From an uncultured Clostridia bacterium (lineage in GTDB: Bacteria; Bacillota; Clostridia; TANB77; CAG-508): a stretch of DNA of 64,000 nucleotides. Both the position numbers and the translations under genes were made by a program. The stretch lies in NCBI GenBank assembly GCA_934133005.1, contig CAKPAI010000001.1, forward strand, positions 372,001 through 436,000, read 5' to 3'. The notes under the pieces are model-generated. The model saw only the letters and a list, made by a program, of their open reading frames with translations, was not told the origin of the DNA and ran no database searches. Shown piece by piece: positions 38,873-48,392 of the stretch (position 1 is its first letter; every line of letters begins with the position of its first letter).

Positions 38873-41800
38873 TTATTTAATCACTTTCTTTTTAATTACG
38901 TATGCTCCGCCACCAATTATCGCAACTATTACTAGTCCTAATACTGTATATATAATTGCTTGACCAGTTTGTATTGATGTTAAAACGTTAGCACTACTAT
39001 AATCATCCTCATTACTTGCTTTATTTCCTGGAGTAGAATCAACATCTTCTAATCCATAGTCATTTGATGTTTCATATATCTCTGCGTTATTGGTTATTGT
39101 TATACCCATTGCATTTGCATTCATTTTCTTTGTTAATACCAATTTAACCTCTATACTTTCTCCTGGATTTAATAGTTTATTTGCATTTGCATTATTATAA
39201 ACTGTTTTTCCATCTGTACTTGCATACCAGTCTGTATTTAACTCAGAACTAAATTCTAATTCTGTTGGTAAGTAGTCTGCAATTTTCTTTACATAGCCTG
39301 GTACTGCACCTTCATTTGTTACTACAATTTTGTATTCAACAACCATTGTAGAAGAACTTATATATTTATCTTTAAAATCTATTTTTGCAAAGTTTTTATT
39401 GTACTCATGTACATTTGTACCTCTACTGTCAGTTACAGTAATATTTGTTATTGATTTATCTAGTTTTAAATCAAACTTTTTATTTTCAACTAAACCTAAG
39501 TCTATATCATATGAGTTAGCTTCTGTTAATCCAATGGTTTCAGTAACAGCAGCTGTTTGAGAAACGCCTTCATAAACTACAGTTTTATCCATAGCATCTG
39601 AATTCATTGTCGAATCAACTGATTCTTTTTGATATGCAGTTGGACTATATGTTTTAGAATCATATAAGAATATTACTGTATAACTTCCTACATATATATT
39701 GCTAAATGCATATGCTCCATCATTGTCTGTTTGTGTAATAGCATCTTCTTTGTTAGAATTCTTTGCTATATTTCCTGTTTTATTATTTAATAATAGAACT
39801 TTTACTCCTGCCAATTTTGTTTCAGAAGCATCTTTAATTCCATCATTGTTTGAATCTAACCATACACAACCTGCAATTCTTGCTGTTTTTGTTTCATCTT
39901 CTGATGGTGTATTATTTCCACCATTGTTTATTTCACCTTTTTTGTAAGCATTTATTTTATTTGTTACAACATTTGATTCAACATCATTTATTTCTGCTTG
40001 TGAGATTGTTCCCTTATTTGATATAGTTGTTGTTTCATTTACAATGTCTGCTAAAACATTTACTTCAATTCTTGCTGTTTCTTCTGCACCTAGTACTAAT
40101 ACTTTTGCAGTAGCATTTCCATTTTCATCTTTAGAAGTATATGTTTCTTCTGTTCCATCTGCTAAAATTACCTTTGTATATGAGTAAATTAGAGCATCTG
40201 GAATCTTATCCGTAAATGTTAAATCTGAAATTGCAAGTTTTGATAAATTCTTTACTGTAAATGTATATACAAATGTTTCAGCTGTTCCTACTTCTACGCT
40301 ACTTGGAATATTTGATGTTTGAGTAATTGATACTCCTAACTTATTTACTGTAAATGTTAAGTTTCCTGCATCTTCTTCAGCTGTTTCATCTGCTTTTACT
40401 TTTGCAGAGAAATTAACCTCTTTTGAATATACTCCATCTGGTAAATTCTTTTGTTTTACTGTAAATGTAACACTTGTTGCATAATATGATACTGTTCCAA
40501 TATTTATTGTTGCAGTATTATTTTTAGTTGTAAGGTTTGATGTTATATCCTCATCATTTCCTTTTGTTACTTTTACAATTTCAACTTCTTCTGGAATATT
40601 TAATGTTAAAATTGTATTTTTTCTTTCTCCTGTATATTCAACTGGAATTTCTGTTACATCTCCAGTTTCTTCGTTTGTTTCAAAATATGAACTCATTCCA
40701 TATTCTTTTGATGAAGTAACATTTATTGTAATATCCTTTTCTTCCCCTTCTTTTAAGTCATTGTTGCTTCCATATATTGTTGCTGTGAAGTATGATTTTG
40801 TTAAAGTAGCTTGTACACTTTCTGTTACTGCATCTGCTTTATTATTTCCAACAGCTATTTGGAATGTTACTGTTTTATCTTCTGTATCAGAAGCAGTTGT
40901 TTTTATCCAAATTTTCTTTTCAATACTTGAATTTGCTGGAATACTTCCTACTGGTATATTTGCATATCGTTTAGTTTCATCATTTTCATCTGTTGTATAT
41001 GTTACATCTGTTGGATATTGATATTCTTGTCCACCTGTTGTAGCTTCTTCAACATATTTCATTTCTGTTGCCAATGGTAATGTTACAACTACATCATCAG
41101 CTTGTTCTGAACCTTCATTTTTTATTGTTAATGTATATTTAAGTACTTCTCCACTTTTTATAGATTCTGGAGTATCTGATTTTATACTTAAACTAAATTT
41201 AGGTCCTGTTCCTGTTGTAAGTCCTGTTGTAGCAGCCTTTGATACTTCTGATATTGCTCCATCAGCCTTATTGTTTGTATAATATACTGAATAATTTTCA
41301 TATGTATATTTATCATATCCTAAATCTGCTGGAACTGATGCTTTATAGCTAAACTTAAATCCTTTTCCTTGTTCTATTTCAGCATTTTCTAGAACTATCA
41401 TATAAGATTTTACATTTTCAAGACTACTTGAATCTTCTGTCCAGTTGTTGCTTGCTAAGCTTAAATCTGTTGTAGCATTTACATTGCTTGAATAATAAAC
41501 TTTTGCATTTTCTGCATCACTTACTGTAATACCAGATGTTAATGTTAGATCAAAGTTTGCATTTGTTCCATTTCCTTGTGCTGGCATTTTTCCTAAAACA
41601 ACTACATTACTAATTGTATTTTCATAGTTGTTTATAACATTCATATTAAATGTTACTTCTTGTCCTTCACCTTCATTTGGTATTAATCCAGTTTGTTCAT
41701 CACTACTTAGTGACATTATAGTAATTTCTGTACCATTCTTATATGTTACACCATTTGTTGCAACTAATCCTGTTGGAGCTACATATTTTAAAGGAGAACT

Positions 41801-43855
41801 ACTTTCTGTTACTGTTCCATCTCCATTTGTTACTGTAGCTACTAATTCATTTTGTGTTGTAGGAGTTAATTCCTTTAATGTAATATCTGAGCTTATAACA
41901 ATTGTTGCTCCCTTTGCTGCAACATTGTTATATTTTGTTTGTTTACCATTTAACTGTATATCAATTGTTTTTGTTCCATCCGAATTATCTACTAAGTTTG
42001 CACTACCTATACTAAGCTCATCATCATAATATAATTGTGCCTTTATAGAAATATCATTTATATTAGAAGGAAGTTTTACTTGTACTCTTGGAGAATCAAA
42101 CATCTTATCATCAATTGAGTCGTTTTCTAATGTAACTCTAATTTCAACATCCTTATTTGGTAATACAGTAGATAATGTATCTTTATTTGTTTCTATGTTT
42201 ACTTTTTGAGTTGGCTCTTCAAAATTTGTACTTGCTTGAGATGCATCTACTGCAATTTCTTCACCATCACTGTTTATTTTTAAGCTTACTTCATCTTGAA
42301 TACTTGTTATTTTTTCTAATTGGGCTTTTGTATAAGTAAAATCTTTTCTTATTGCTTTATCTACAACCACCATAAGCTTTCCTTCTGCTTGTGGTTTTGA
42401 TGTTACTATTTTTATAGTTTCTGTATTTGCAGCAGATAAGTCTACTATGAAATATCCATTAGTTACTTGAGAATCTTTATTAAGTGTTACAAGAGTTTTT
42501 CCATTTTTATCTTGTAATTCTAATGTTCCATCTTCACCAAATAACTTCATAAACTCTGTACTAGATATTCTTACTACTTTATCGTATGATACAACATCAT
42601 TTGAATAATCACTTTCTCCAATAAATATTGGATTTTTTTCTTCTAATATTAAACTATCAGCTAGTGTTTTTACAGGTACTGTCATTTGATAAACCATAGT
42701 ATAGTTTGTTTCTTGCTTATTTTCATATGAAGCATTTAAGTTATTATATAAGTAACCTTTATTTATAGTTCCAGTTGATCCTAAAACAACATCAGCAATT
42801 TTTCCTATCTCTTTGCTTTCTTCTTCATATCCTTCTATATTTTTGCTTAATTTTAAATTGTTACTTGAATATGTTTCAAAGCTTGCTTTTGCACTATAAT
42901 CAACTCTAACTTTACTTTCTTTTAATGATTTTACTGTTTCATCTGTTAACTCATAAACATATGTTACTAAAAAATTATCAGAAGCATTTTCACTTTTATC
43001 CCATGCTATAACACCATTTTTTTCATCATTTGATATACTCAAATTTACGATTCCTGTATCTTTATCATAATTCCATGTAGCTTCACTGTTGTTTCCATTT
43101 GTAGCTATTGAATAATTTGTAATTACAGATACATATGATGGTTTTGCTGAATTTATAATTGGAGCATTTACTGCAATATCTACTTTTTTAACTGGTAACA
43201 CATTATCTTTTACAGATTCATTTATCCTTGATTGAATTATTAAATTATTTTTATAGAAAACATATTTTGTTATTTCATGTGTTAATGTAGTTTCAGCAGT
43301 ATCTAATTTCCAATTTGTGTGAATAACAACTTTACCGCTAACCGCACTTTCTTTTCCATTACTATTTATGTATGTTGCCGTTAAAGTTATTTCATTATCT
43401 CTATTTGCAATATCACTTCCAGATGTATTTTTGTCATTCATTTGGATTATTAAATTCTTACTTACAGTACTTCCACTATTTACTTGATTAAGTTCAACTC
43501 TTCTGTTTCCTTCATCAATATTTTTTACTCCTTCAACGCTTGTTCCATCGTCTTTTATTGTAAAATTAGAAGTTCCAAAATCAATAACTGCATCTTTTAA
43601 ATAGCCTCCATTTTTTACTGAAACTTGAATATTTACCTTTCCTGTTTGAGCTATATCAAGTGTTGCTGTATGTTTGCCATCTTCATATGACACATCAAAT
43701 TCAACATTTGATACATTTGTTGTTTTGTCTTGGTTTTCTAATGCGTTTTCACTCATAAAAGTATCTGCTGCATAGCTTATTAAAGTCATTGAATTGACTA
43801 GTATAAGTAACACCGCTAATACTGCAGATACCACTTTGGTAATTTTGTTATTCAT
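38873..43855 (-). CDS. Giant cell-surface repeat protein with SdrD-like and DUF11-like domains
   Basis: A 1,660-residue exported protein. A signal peptide (residues 1-30, ending SYAA) precedes a long series of Ig-like/DUF11-type beta domains (for example EVLKYTLTIKNEGSEQADDV and ETFVYTFTVKNLSKLAISDL). An SdrD-like module lies near residue 1,325 (IAGCVWLDSNNDGIKD, then LAGVKVLLLNN and DGAYAFSNIYVGSYTVIF). The protein ends SIQTGQAIIYTVLGL, a hydrophobic stretch and KKKVIK, aligning well with the partner protein's end (FGQSTIYYVLGI). Almost no Cys. It is the first gene of the two-gene operon, after a good promoter and AGGAGG. A sortase substrate by inference. Confidence 0.85.
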   Translation of the reverse strand: MNNKITKVVSAVLAVLLILVNSMTLISYAADTFMSENALENQDKTTNVSNVEFDVSYEDGKHTATLDIAQTGKVNIQVSVKNGGYLKDAVIDFGTSNFTIKDDGTSVEGVKNIDEGNRRVELNQVNSGSTVSKNLIIQMNDKNTSGSDIANRDNEITLTATYINSNGKESAVSGKVVIHTNWKLDTAETTLTHEITKYVFYKNNLIIQSRINESVKDNVLPVKKVDIAVNAPIINSAKPSYVSVITNYSIATNGNNSEATWNYDKDTGIVNLSISNDEKNGVIAWDKSENASDNFLVTYVYELTDETVKSLKESKVRVDYSAKASFETYSSNNLKLSKNIEGYEEESKEIGKIADVVLGSTGTINKGYLYNNLNASYENKQETNYTMVYQMTVPVKTLADSLILEEKNPIFIGESDYSNDVVSYDKVVRISSTEFMKLFGEDGTLELQDKNGKTLVTLNKDSQVTNGYFIVDLSAANTETIKIVTSKPQAEGKLMVVVDKAIRKDFTYTKAQLEKITSIQDEVSLKINSDGEEIAVDASQASTNFEEPTQKVNIETNKDTLSTVLPNKDVEIRVTLENDSIDDKMFDSPRVQVKLPSNINDISIKAQLYYDDELSIGSANLVDNSDGTKTIDIQLNGKQTKYNNVAAKGATIVISSDITLKELTPTTQNELVATVTNGDGTVTESSSPLKYVAPTGLVATNGVTYKNGTEITIMSLSSDEQTGLIPNEGEGQEVTFNMNVINNYENTISNVVVLGKMPAQGNGTNANFDLTLTSGITVSDAENAKVYYSSNVNATTDLSLASNNWTEDSSSLENVKSYMIVLENAEIEQGKGFKFSYKASVPADLGYDKYTYENYSVYYTNNKADGAISEVSKAATTGLTTGTGPKFSLSIKSDTPESIKSGEVLKYTLTIKNEGSEQADDVVVTLPLATEMKYVEEATTGGQEYQYPTDVTYTTDENDETKRYANIPVGSIPANSSIEKKIWIKTTASDTEDKTVTFQIAVGNNKADAVTESVQATLTKSYFTATIYGSNNDLKEGEEKDITINVTSSKEYGMSSYFETNEETGDVTEIPVEYTGERKNTILTLNIPEEVEIVKVTKGNDEDITSNLTTKNNTATINIGTVSYYATSVTFTVKQKNLPDGVYSKEVNFSAKVKADETAEEDAGNLTFTVNKLGVSITQTSNIPSSVEVGTAETFVYTFTVKNLSKLAISDLTFTDKIPDALIYSYTKVILADGTEETYTSKDENGNATAKVLVLGAEETARIEVNVLADIVNETTTISNKGTISQAEINDVESNVVTNKINAYKKGEINNGGNNTPSEDETKTARIAGCVWLDSNNDGIKDASETKLAGVKVLLLNNKTGNIAKNSNKEDAITQTDNDGAYAFSNIYVGSYTVIFLYDSKTYSPTAYQKESVDSTMNSDAMDKTVVYEGVSQTAAVTETIGLTEANSYDIDLGLVENKKFDLKLDKSITNITVTDSRGTNVHEYNKNFAKIDFKDKYISSSTMVVEYKIVVTNEGAVPGYVKKIADYLPTELEFSSELNTDWYASTDGKTVYNNANANKLLNPGESIEVKLVLTKKMNANAMGITITNNAEIYETSNDYGLEDVDSTPGNKASNEDDYSSANVLTSIQTGQAIIYTVLGLVIVAIIGGGAYVIKKKVIK

Positions 43856-43889
43856 ATTATTCCTCCTTAATAAAATATCACTAGCTTAT

Positions 43890-43918
43890 ATTATACTCTA
43901 TTTTGGTTCATTTTTCAA
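43890..43918 (-). promoter_or_regulatory. Promoter of the surface-protein operon
   Basis: Minus-strand TTGAAA (43918-43913) and TATAAT (43895-43890), 17-nt spacer; leader about 28 nt. The 280 bp between this element and the tRNA promoter at 44202 are extremely AT-rich and I see nothing else in them. Confidence 0.8.
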
Positions 43919-44201
43919 TGTTTTTCACACATTTCTTATGTAAATATTCTTTATAATTTATATATAAATATAACTTAATATATATTTTAAAATTTTTCAA
44001 CATTACTTTTTTTGCATTTTTAAAATCTGCTTGCGGAAATAGCTTTTTCTGACTTTATTAAGTTTTAATTACATTTATTTCAGTTTTTATTTTTTTACTT
44101 TTTCAGTTCACATAATTTTGACTTTTTAGGAATATTTTTCTTATTTTTTCATATAATAATATTATAAATATTAATAAATTTCATAAAAAGCATAAAATGT
44201 G

Positions 44202-44230
44202 TTGACATTTATTAGTTTTAGTTATATACT
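44202..44230 (+). promoter_or_regulatory. Promoter of tRNA-fMet
   Basis: TTGACA (44202-44207) and TATACT (44225-44230) with a 17-nt spacer, 20 bp before the mature tRNA 5' end. Confidence 0.85.
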
Positions 44231-44249
44231 AAATAAGTCAACAATACAT

Positions 44250-44325
44250 CGCGGGGTGGAGCAGTTGGCAGCTCGCAGGGCTCATAACCCTGAGGTCGTA
44301 AGTTCGAGTCTTACCCCCGCAACCA
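44250..44325 (+). tRNA. Initiator tRNA-Met (CAT)
   Basis: A 76-nt cloverleaf with encoded CCA. Acceptor strands CGCGGGG/CCCCGCA leave the C1-A72 mismatch that marks initiator tRNA, and the anticodon stem CAGGG/CCCTG carries the three consecutive G-C pairs of initiators. Anticodon CAT is at 44283-44285; the TTCGAGT T-loop is normal. It has its own promoter and terminator as a single-tRNA unit. Confidence 0.97.
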
Positions 44326-44334
44326 AAAAGTAAA

Positions 44335-44363
44335 AATAACAGGTTAAAACCTGTTATTTTTTA
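44335..44363 (+). terminator. Bidirectional terminator after tRNA-fMet
   Basis: AATAACAGGTT and AACCTGTTATT form a perfect 11-bp stem, followed by T runs on both strands. It serves the tRNA and the convergent toxin-antitoxin operon. Confidence 0.92.
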
Positions 44364-44367
44364 TTCT

Positions 44368-44676
44368 TTATAAAAATTTTATCCAATCTCTTCTACCGTA
44401 CATAACTCTTACAATTTGTATTTTGTAACCTTTTATTCTATAAAAAACAATATAATTTTTTACTATTATTTTTCTTATTTCTAATCTTTCAATCTTTTTG
44501 TTATCTATAGTTGCATATCTTTCTGGATTGTTCTTTAAATTATTTATTTCTTCTCTTATTTTTCGAATTATCTTTTGAGCTATTTCCGGTTCTTTTAATT
44601 TAAATTTTATATACTGCTTTATTTCTACCAAATCTTGCATAGAATCTTTTGAATACTCTATTTCATATTCTCTCAC
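44368..44676 (-). CDS. RelE/ParE-family toxin
   Basis: A 102-residue basic protein. EYSKDSMQDLVEIKQYIKFKL and KNNPERYATI, then RKIIVKNYIVFYRI and IVRVMYGRRDWIKFL, follow the RelE/ParE fold pattern (helical hairpin, then beta-sheet ending in RxxYGRRDW). It would act as an mRNA interferase or gyrase inhibitor; which one cannot be told by eye. It is 14 nt downstream of a Phd/YefM-type antitoxin and ends at the shared terminator. Confidence 0.9.
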   Translation of the reverse strand: MREYEIEYSKDSMQDLVEIKQYIKFKLKEPEIAQKIIRKIREEINNLKNNPERYATIDNKKIERLEIRKIIVKNYIVFYRIKGYKIQIVRVMYGRRDWIKFL

Positions 44677-44690
44677 TCAAAACCTTCTTT

Positions 44691-44945
44691 CTATATTTTA
44701 TCCAATCTTTCATATACCTCTTCTTCTGAAAACTTCTCTCCTTTTTCTAATGATTCTATTCCTTTTTCTAATTCCTTATATAAAGCATTTTCATTTGTTA
44801 AAAACTCATATAGTTCTATACTCATTACTGCTAAATCTCCTGCTCCATTTTTTGTAATATACACTGGTTTTTTAGTCTTATGGCAAATTGTTGAAATTTC
44901 ATTATAATTATTTCTTAAATCCGAACTCGGTCTAATAATTGGCAT
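44691..44945 (-). CDS. Phd/YefM-type antitoxin
   Basis: An 84-residue antitoxin. The N-terminal DNA-binding part (PIIRPSSDLRNNYNEISTICHKTKKPVYITKNGAGDLAVMS in outline) is typical of Phd/YefM, and the C-terminal Glu-rich helix would bind the toxin. The start is ATG 44945 (MPIIRP), 6 nt after GGAGGTG; the longer open frame lacks a site. It likely autoregulates through the inverted repeat just upstream. Confidence 0.9.
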   Translation of the reverse strand: MPIIRPSSDLRNNYNEISTICHKTKKPVYITKNGAGDLAVMSIELYEFLTNENALYKELEKGIESLEKGEKFSEEEVYERLDKI

Positions 44946-44975
44946 ACTAAGCACCTCCACAAATATTATATACAT

Positions 44976-45010
44976 ATAATATCAAAATATTGATATATAA
45001 TCAATATTTT
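44976..45010 (-). promoter_or_regulatory. Toxin-antitoxin promoter overlapped by a perfect inverted repeat
   Basis: AAAATATTGAT (44984-44994) and ATCAATATTTT (45000-45010) form perfect 11-bp arms around a 5-bp spacer. They overlap TTGATT (45004-44999) and the spacer of the promoter whose -10 is TATTAT (44981-44976), 17 nt apart. Binding here would block transcription, as expected of an autoregulated antitoxin. Confidence 0.8.
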
Positions 45011-45034
45011 ATAAACATTAAATAGATTTATTTT

Positions 45035-45652
45035 CTACACCTTTATCATATCTTTTATGTTATTAAACTTACTATCTCCTATTCCACTTACATTTTTGAT
45101 TGCTTCTATGTTTTCAAATTTTCCATTTTGCATTCTATACATAACAATTCTTTCAGCTAAAGCTTGCCCAATTCCAGGCAAAGAAGAAAGGTCTTCAACA
45201 GTTGCTGTATTTATGTTTACTAATTTATTCTCTTTTTCGCTATTATTTCCATTAGTTACTAAATCTTCTTCACTATCATTTTTATTTGGAACATATATTT
45301 TCTCTCCATCACTTAAAACATATGCTAAATTTAGCTTTGATAAGTCAGCATTTTCAGTTTCACCTCCTGCTGCTAAAATAGCATCTACCACTCTATCTCC
45401 TTCATTTAATATTACTACACCACTATATTTTACTTCTCCTGTAACGTGAACTATAATCAGATTTTTTATTTCTTCATCCTCAGATACATTTTCAATTTCA
45501 AAATCATTAAAAAAATTATTTTCTATATCTTCTTTTGTATAATTTTTTATAAAATACACAATTACTGTAATCAGCATTATTATAGCTATTACAATGATTA
45601 TAATCTTTGTTTTTGTGTCTAAATCCTTTATTTTTATCATCTCCTTTTTCAT
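45035..45652 (-). CDS. comEA: ComEA-like DNA-binding protein
   Basis: A 205-residue membrane-anchored protein. One membrane segment (about 16-36) precedes an SLBB-type domain (about 65-125, VHVTGEVKYSGVV, then DAILAAGGETENADL) and a C-terminal double helix-hairpin-helix (INTATVEDLSSLPGIGQALA, then VSGIGDSKFNNIKDMI). This is the architecture of ComEA, the surface receptor for incoming DNA in transformation. ComEB/ComEC are not next to it in this window, so competence cannot be concluded from this gene alone. Confidence 0.9.
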   Translation of the reverse strand: MKKEMIKIKDLDTKTKIIIIVIAIIMLITVIVYFIKNYTKEDIENNFFNDFEIENVSEDEEIKNLIIVHVTGEVKYSGVVILNEGDRVVDAILAAGGETENADLSKLNLAYVLSDGEKIYVPNKNDSEEDLVTNGNNSEKENKLVNINTATVEDLSSLPGIGQALAERIVMYRMQNGKFENIEAIKNVSGIGDSKFNNIKDMIKV

Positions 45653-45679
45653 TTACTTTTCTTAAATTTTAATTTTTGG

Positions 45680-45708
45680 TTGAAGTTTTAGCATTTTTAA
45701 TATATTAT
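45680..45708 (+). promoter_or_regulatory. Promoter of the D,D-carboxypeptidase gene
   Basis: TTGAAG (45680-45685) and TATTAT (45703-45708) with a 17-nt spacer, about 35 nt before the GTG start. Confidence 0.6.
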
Positions 45709-45741
45709 TATATACAATGTTTTAAACTTTGGAGGTTTAAT

Positions 45742-47163
45742 GTGAATTTTTCAAGAAAATTTACGTGCAGTTTTTTAATTGCACTTTATATATTATTTAT
45801 TTTTGTATCTAACATAGGTTATGCAGAAGGCATTGCAGTTTCTGGCAATGAAAACATTTCTTCTAATAGTATTCCCTCTACGGATACAAGCAATTATTCG
45901 CCCTTTAGCTTAAATAACACCCCTACCACGTATTCAAAAGCATGTTTACTTATGGAACAATCTTCTGGTGAAATATTATATAGTAAAAACATATATGAAA
46001 AAATGTATCCAGCAAGTACCACTAAAATAATGACTGCAATCCTTGCTTTAGAAAACTGTAAGCTTACAGACGTTGCTACTGCCAGTCATAACGCAGTTTT
46101 TTCTGTTCCTGTAGGCTATTCCCATGCAAACATTCAAGAAGGCGAAGAATTAACTATTGAACAATTATTAAATGTTCTTTTAATTCCTTCTGCAAATGAT
46201 GCAGCTTTTGTTATTGCAGAACATATAGCTGGTTCTGTTGATGCTTTTTCAGACATGATGAACAAGAAGGCTAAGGAAATAGGTTGTTTAAATACTCATT
46301 TTGTAAATCCTAACGGAATTCATAATGAAAATCATTATTCAACAGCCTACGATATGGCTTTGATTGGAAGATATGCAATGAAGTTTGACGTTTTCAGACA
46401 AATTGTTTCAAAAACTTCTTATGCACTTCCTGTCACAAACAAATATGACAAAACAGATAGATTATTTAATACAACAAATGAATTATTAAAGCCTAATTAT
46501 ACATCTTCACCATCTAATTACTATTATCAATATACTACTGGTGCCAAAACTGGATATACAGACGCTGCAGCCAATTGCATTGTAGCAACAGCAACCAAAG
46601 ATAATGTTTCACTAATCGTCGTCATCCTTCATGGTGAACGTACCGACACAGGATTAAGTGAACGTGCTTTAGACTGCAAATCACTTTTTGAATACGGTTT
46701 TAATAACTTTTCATTTCAAAACTTAGCAAGTAAAGATTCTATCTGTAAAACAACAGATATACCTTTTGCAACTGAGTCAACCAAAAGTTTAAACCTAGTT
46801 TATCAAGAAGATATTACTGCATACCTACCCAACAACTTCGATATTTCTAGTGTTGTTCCAACTATAACAGTAAGTTCAGATATTTCTGCTCCACTTGCAA
46901 AAGATACTATTTTAGGAACGGTTTCATATAAAATAGGAAATTTAACTTACACATCAAATATCGTTTCTGAAAATGATGTTTACAAGTCAGAAAATTCAAA
47001 AACTATTATGGAAATTCTCCTTATAATTCTGATACTTACTACAATTGCTTACTTTTTAAAATTAAAGAATACTCATATAAGAACAAAATCAAAGAAAAAA
47101 AGAAAGAATAAAAAAAGCAAAAAGAACACTTCACTTGATAATTTTTACCCTAAATATAAATAA
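45742..47163 (+). CDS. D-alanyl-D-alanine carboxypeptidase (DacF/PBP5-type, peptidase S11)
   Basis: A 473-residue exported serine carboxypeptidase that trims the terminal D-Ala of peptidoglycan stem peptides. A signal peptide (1-28) precedes the catalytic SxxK (S92-T-T-K95), SxN (S150-A-N152) and KTG (269-271) triad of the low-molecular-mass PBP family. The C-terminal region ends in one membrane segment and a very basic tail (KSKKKRKNKKSKKN), an anchor instead of the usual amphipathic helix. The start is GTG 45742, with GGAGG 6 nt upstream; the open frame extends further but without a site. Confidence 0.94.
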   Translation: MNFSRKFTCSFLIALYILFIFVSNIGYAEGIAVSGNENISSNSIPSTDTSNYSPFSLNNTPTTYSKACLLMEQSSGEILYSKNIYEKMYPASTTKIMTAILALENCKLTDVATASHNAVFSVPVGYSHANIQEGEELTIEQLLNVLLIPSANDAAFVIAEHIAGSVDAFSDMMNKKAKEIGCLNTHFVNPNGIHNENHYSTAYDMALIGRYAMKFDVFRQIVSKTSYALPVTNKYDKTDRLFNTTNELLKPNYTSSPSNYYYQYTTGAKTGYTDAAANCIVATATKDNVSLIVVILHGERTDTGLSERALDCKSLFEYGFNNFSFQNLASKDSICKTTDIPFATESTKSLNLVYQEDITAYLPNNFDISSVVPTITVSSDISAPLAKDTILGTVSYKIGNLTYTSNIVSENDVYKSENSKTIMEILLIILILTTIAYFLKLKNTHIRTKSKKKRKNKKSKKNTSLDNFYPKYK

Positions 47164-47164
47164 A

Positions 47165-47198
47165 AGAGGCTATTTTTATAGCCCCTTATTTTTATTTA
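47165..47198 (+). terminator. Convergent terminator
   Basis: GGCTAT and ATAGCC form a short stem (about 47169-47183) followed by a T-rich tail; it lies between the convergent carboxypeptidase and LCP genes. Confidence 0.7.
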
Positions 47199-48271
47199 TT
47201 ATCTGTTTCTTCATTACTTACATCATCTGAATTAAATAATCTATCTACAACTTTTTTAGTTTCAGTTTTATTTGCAAGATATATTGATACTCCATTGCAA
47301 AGTTCTGTAGTTCCTGGTACCATATCAGTTTGTATGTTATCTGCATTAAACTCAACAGCAGCTGGAATATATGCTTTTAAACTAGCTAAATCCATATTAG
47401 TTTTTACATCTTCATTCATAATGTCAATTATTTGTTTTAACTTAAATATATTTTGAACTTTAAGCACTTGCTTTAATGTAGCAGTTATAAAGTTTCTTTG
47501 TGTTTTCATTCTTCCTAAGTCTTCCATACCATATGAAGCAGGATATGTTGAACCATTATTGTTATGTCTAAAACGCAATAATTGTTCTGCTTTTGCACCA
47601 TCAATTAATTGTTCACCAGCTTTTAAATGTATAGCTAATTCTTGTCCTTCGTCATCATAATCCATATCAATCGGAACATCAAATGTTACTCCTCCAATTG
47701 CATCAACAAGTTTTACTAGTGCTTTTGTATCTATTATTACATAATTTTCTAATTCAAGTCCTGTAATATCACTAATTCTATCAATTGCCTCTGGAATGTT
47801 CGTTCCACTTCTAAATACAGTATTTATTTTATAACTTGCTATATAATTTGTACTTGCTGTCTTTCTATCTTTTTTTCCAACATAAGTATCTCTTGGTATT
47901 GATAATATTGATGCACTTTGAGTTTTTGGATTATACTGTGCAATCATGATTGTATCTGCTAGTTTATAATCATCAACTCCACTTTCACCCATAACTAATA
48001 TTCTTATAGGTTCTAGATTTGCTACATTTTCACTACTTTCTCCAAGTAATGTTGTAAGTACTCCTCTTACTCCTCCACCATTGTTTTTTATTTTAAATAC
48101 CACAAATGCTACTAAAGCTAATATCAATAATACTAATATTGTTACTACTATATGCATTGCACTTCTATTTTTAGTTTTCTTTATATTTTTATTACTATTT
48201 TTTACTTTATTATTCTTTTTTGGTTCACTTTTCTTTGCAGAATGTTTGCCCTCTTCTGTTTTTCTTCCCAA
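47192..48271 (-). CDS. LytR-CpsA-Psr (LCP) family glycopolymer ligase
   Basis: A 359-residue membrane protein. A Lys/Asn-rich cytoplasmic tail and one membrane segment (about 40-60) precede the extracytoplasmic LCP domain. SIPRDTYVG carries the Arg/Asp active-site motif, and DAIGGVTFDV and LLRFRHNNNG are further conserved blocks. These enzymes attach wall teichoic acids or capsule glycans to peptidoglycan. TTG at 48271 has GGAG 8 nt upstream and is taken as the start; the GTG at 48280 overlaps that site and would add three residues. Confidence 0.93.
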   Translation of the reverse strand: MGRKTEEGKHSAKKSEPKKNNKVKNSNKNIKKTKNRSAMHIVVTILVLLILALVAFVVFKIKNNGGGVRGVLTTLLGESSENVANLEPIRILVMGESGVDDYKLADTIMIAQYNPKTQSASILSIPRDTYVGKKDRKTASTNYIASYKINTVFRSGTNIPEAIDRISDITGLELENYVIIDTKALVKLVDAIGGVTFDVPIDMDYDDEGQELAIHLKAGEQLIDGAKAEQLLRFRHNNNGSTYPASYGMEDLGRMKTQRNFITATLKQVLKVQNIFKLKQIIDIMNEDVKTNMDLASLKAYIPAAVEFNADNIQTDMVPGTTELCNGVSIYLANKTETKKVVDRLFNSDDVSNEETDNK

Positions 48272-48303
48272 TCTAATCACTCCAATATTATTTTATCATT
48301 CCT

Positions 48304-48332
48304 AGTATATCAAATACGTTTTAAAATAGCAA
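48304..48332 (-). promoter_or_regulatory. Promoter of the LCP gene
   Basis: Minus-strand TTGCTA (48332-48327) and TATACT (48309-48304), 17-nt spacer, plus an extended -10 (TGA before TATACT). Confidence 0.7.
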
Positions 48333-48356
48333 CATAAAATTAAAATATTACATAAA

Positions 48357-48383
48357 TACCTTAGTGATTTAATATCACTAGGG
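48357..48383 (-). terminator. Possible terminator after cvpA
   Basis: TAGTGAT and ATCACTA pair over 7 bp with flanking CC/GG; the tail is only moderately U-rich. Confidence 0.4.
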
Positions 48384-48392
48384 CAGACTATT

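Noticed and set aside
44258..44264. GGAGCAG in the tRNA-fMet D arm as another frameshift-type motif
   Set aside because: It is normal tRNA sequence, without the extra C; it only shows the 7-mer is not itself error-prone.
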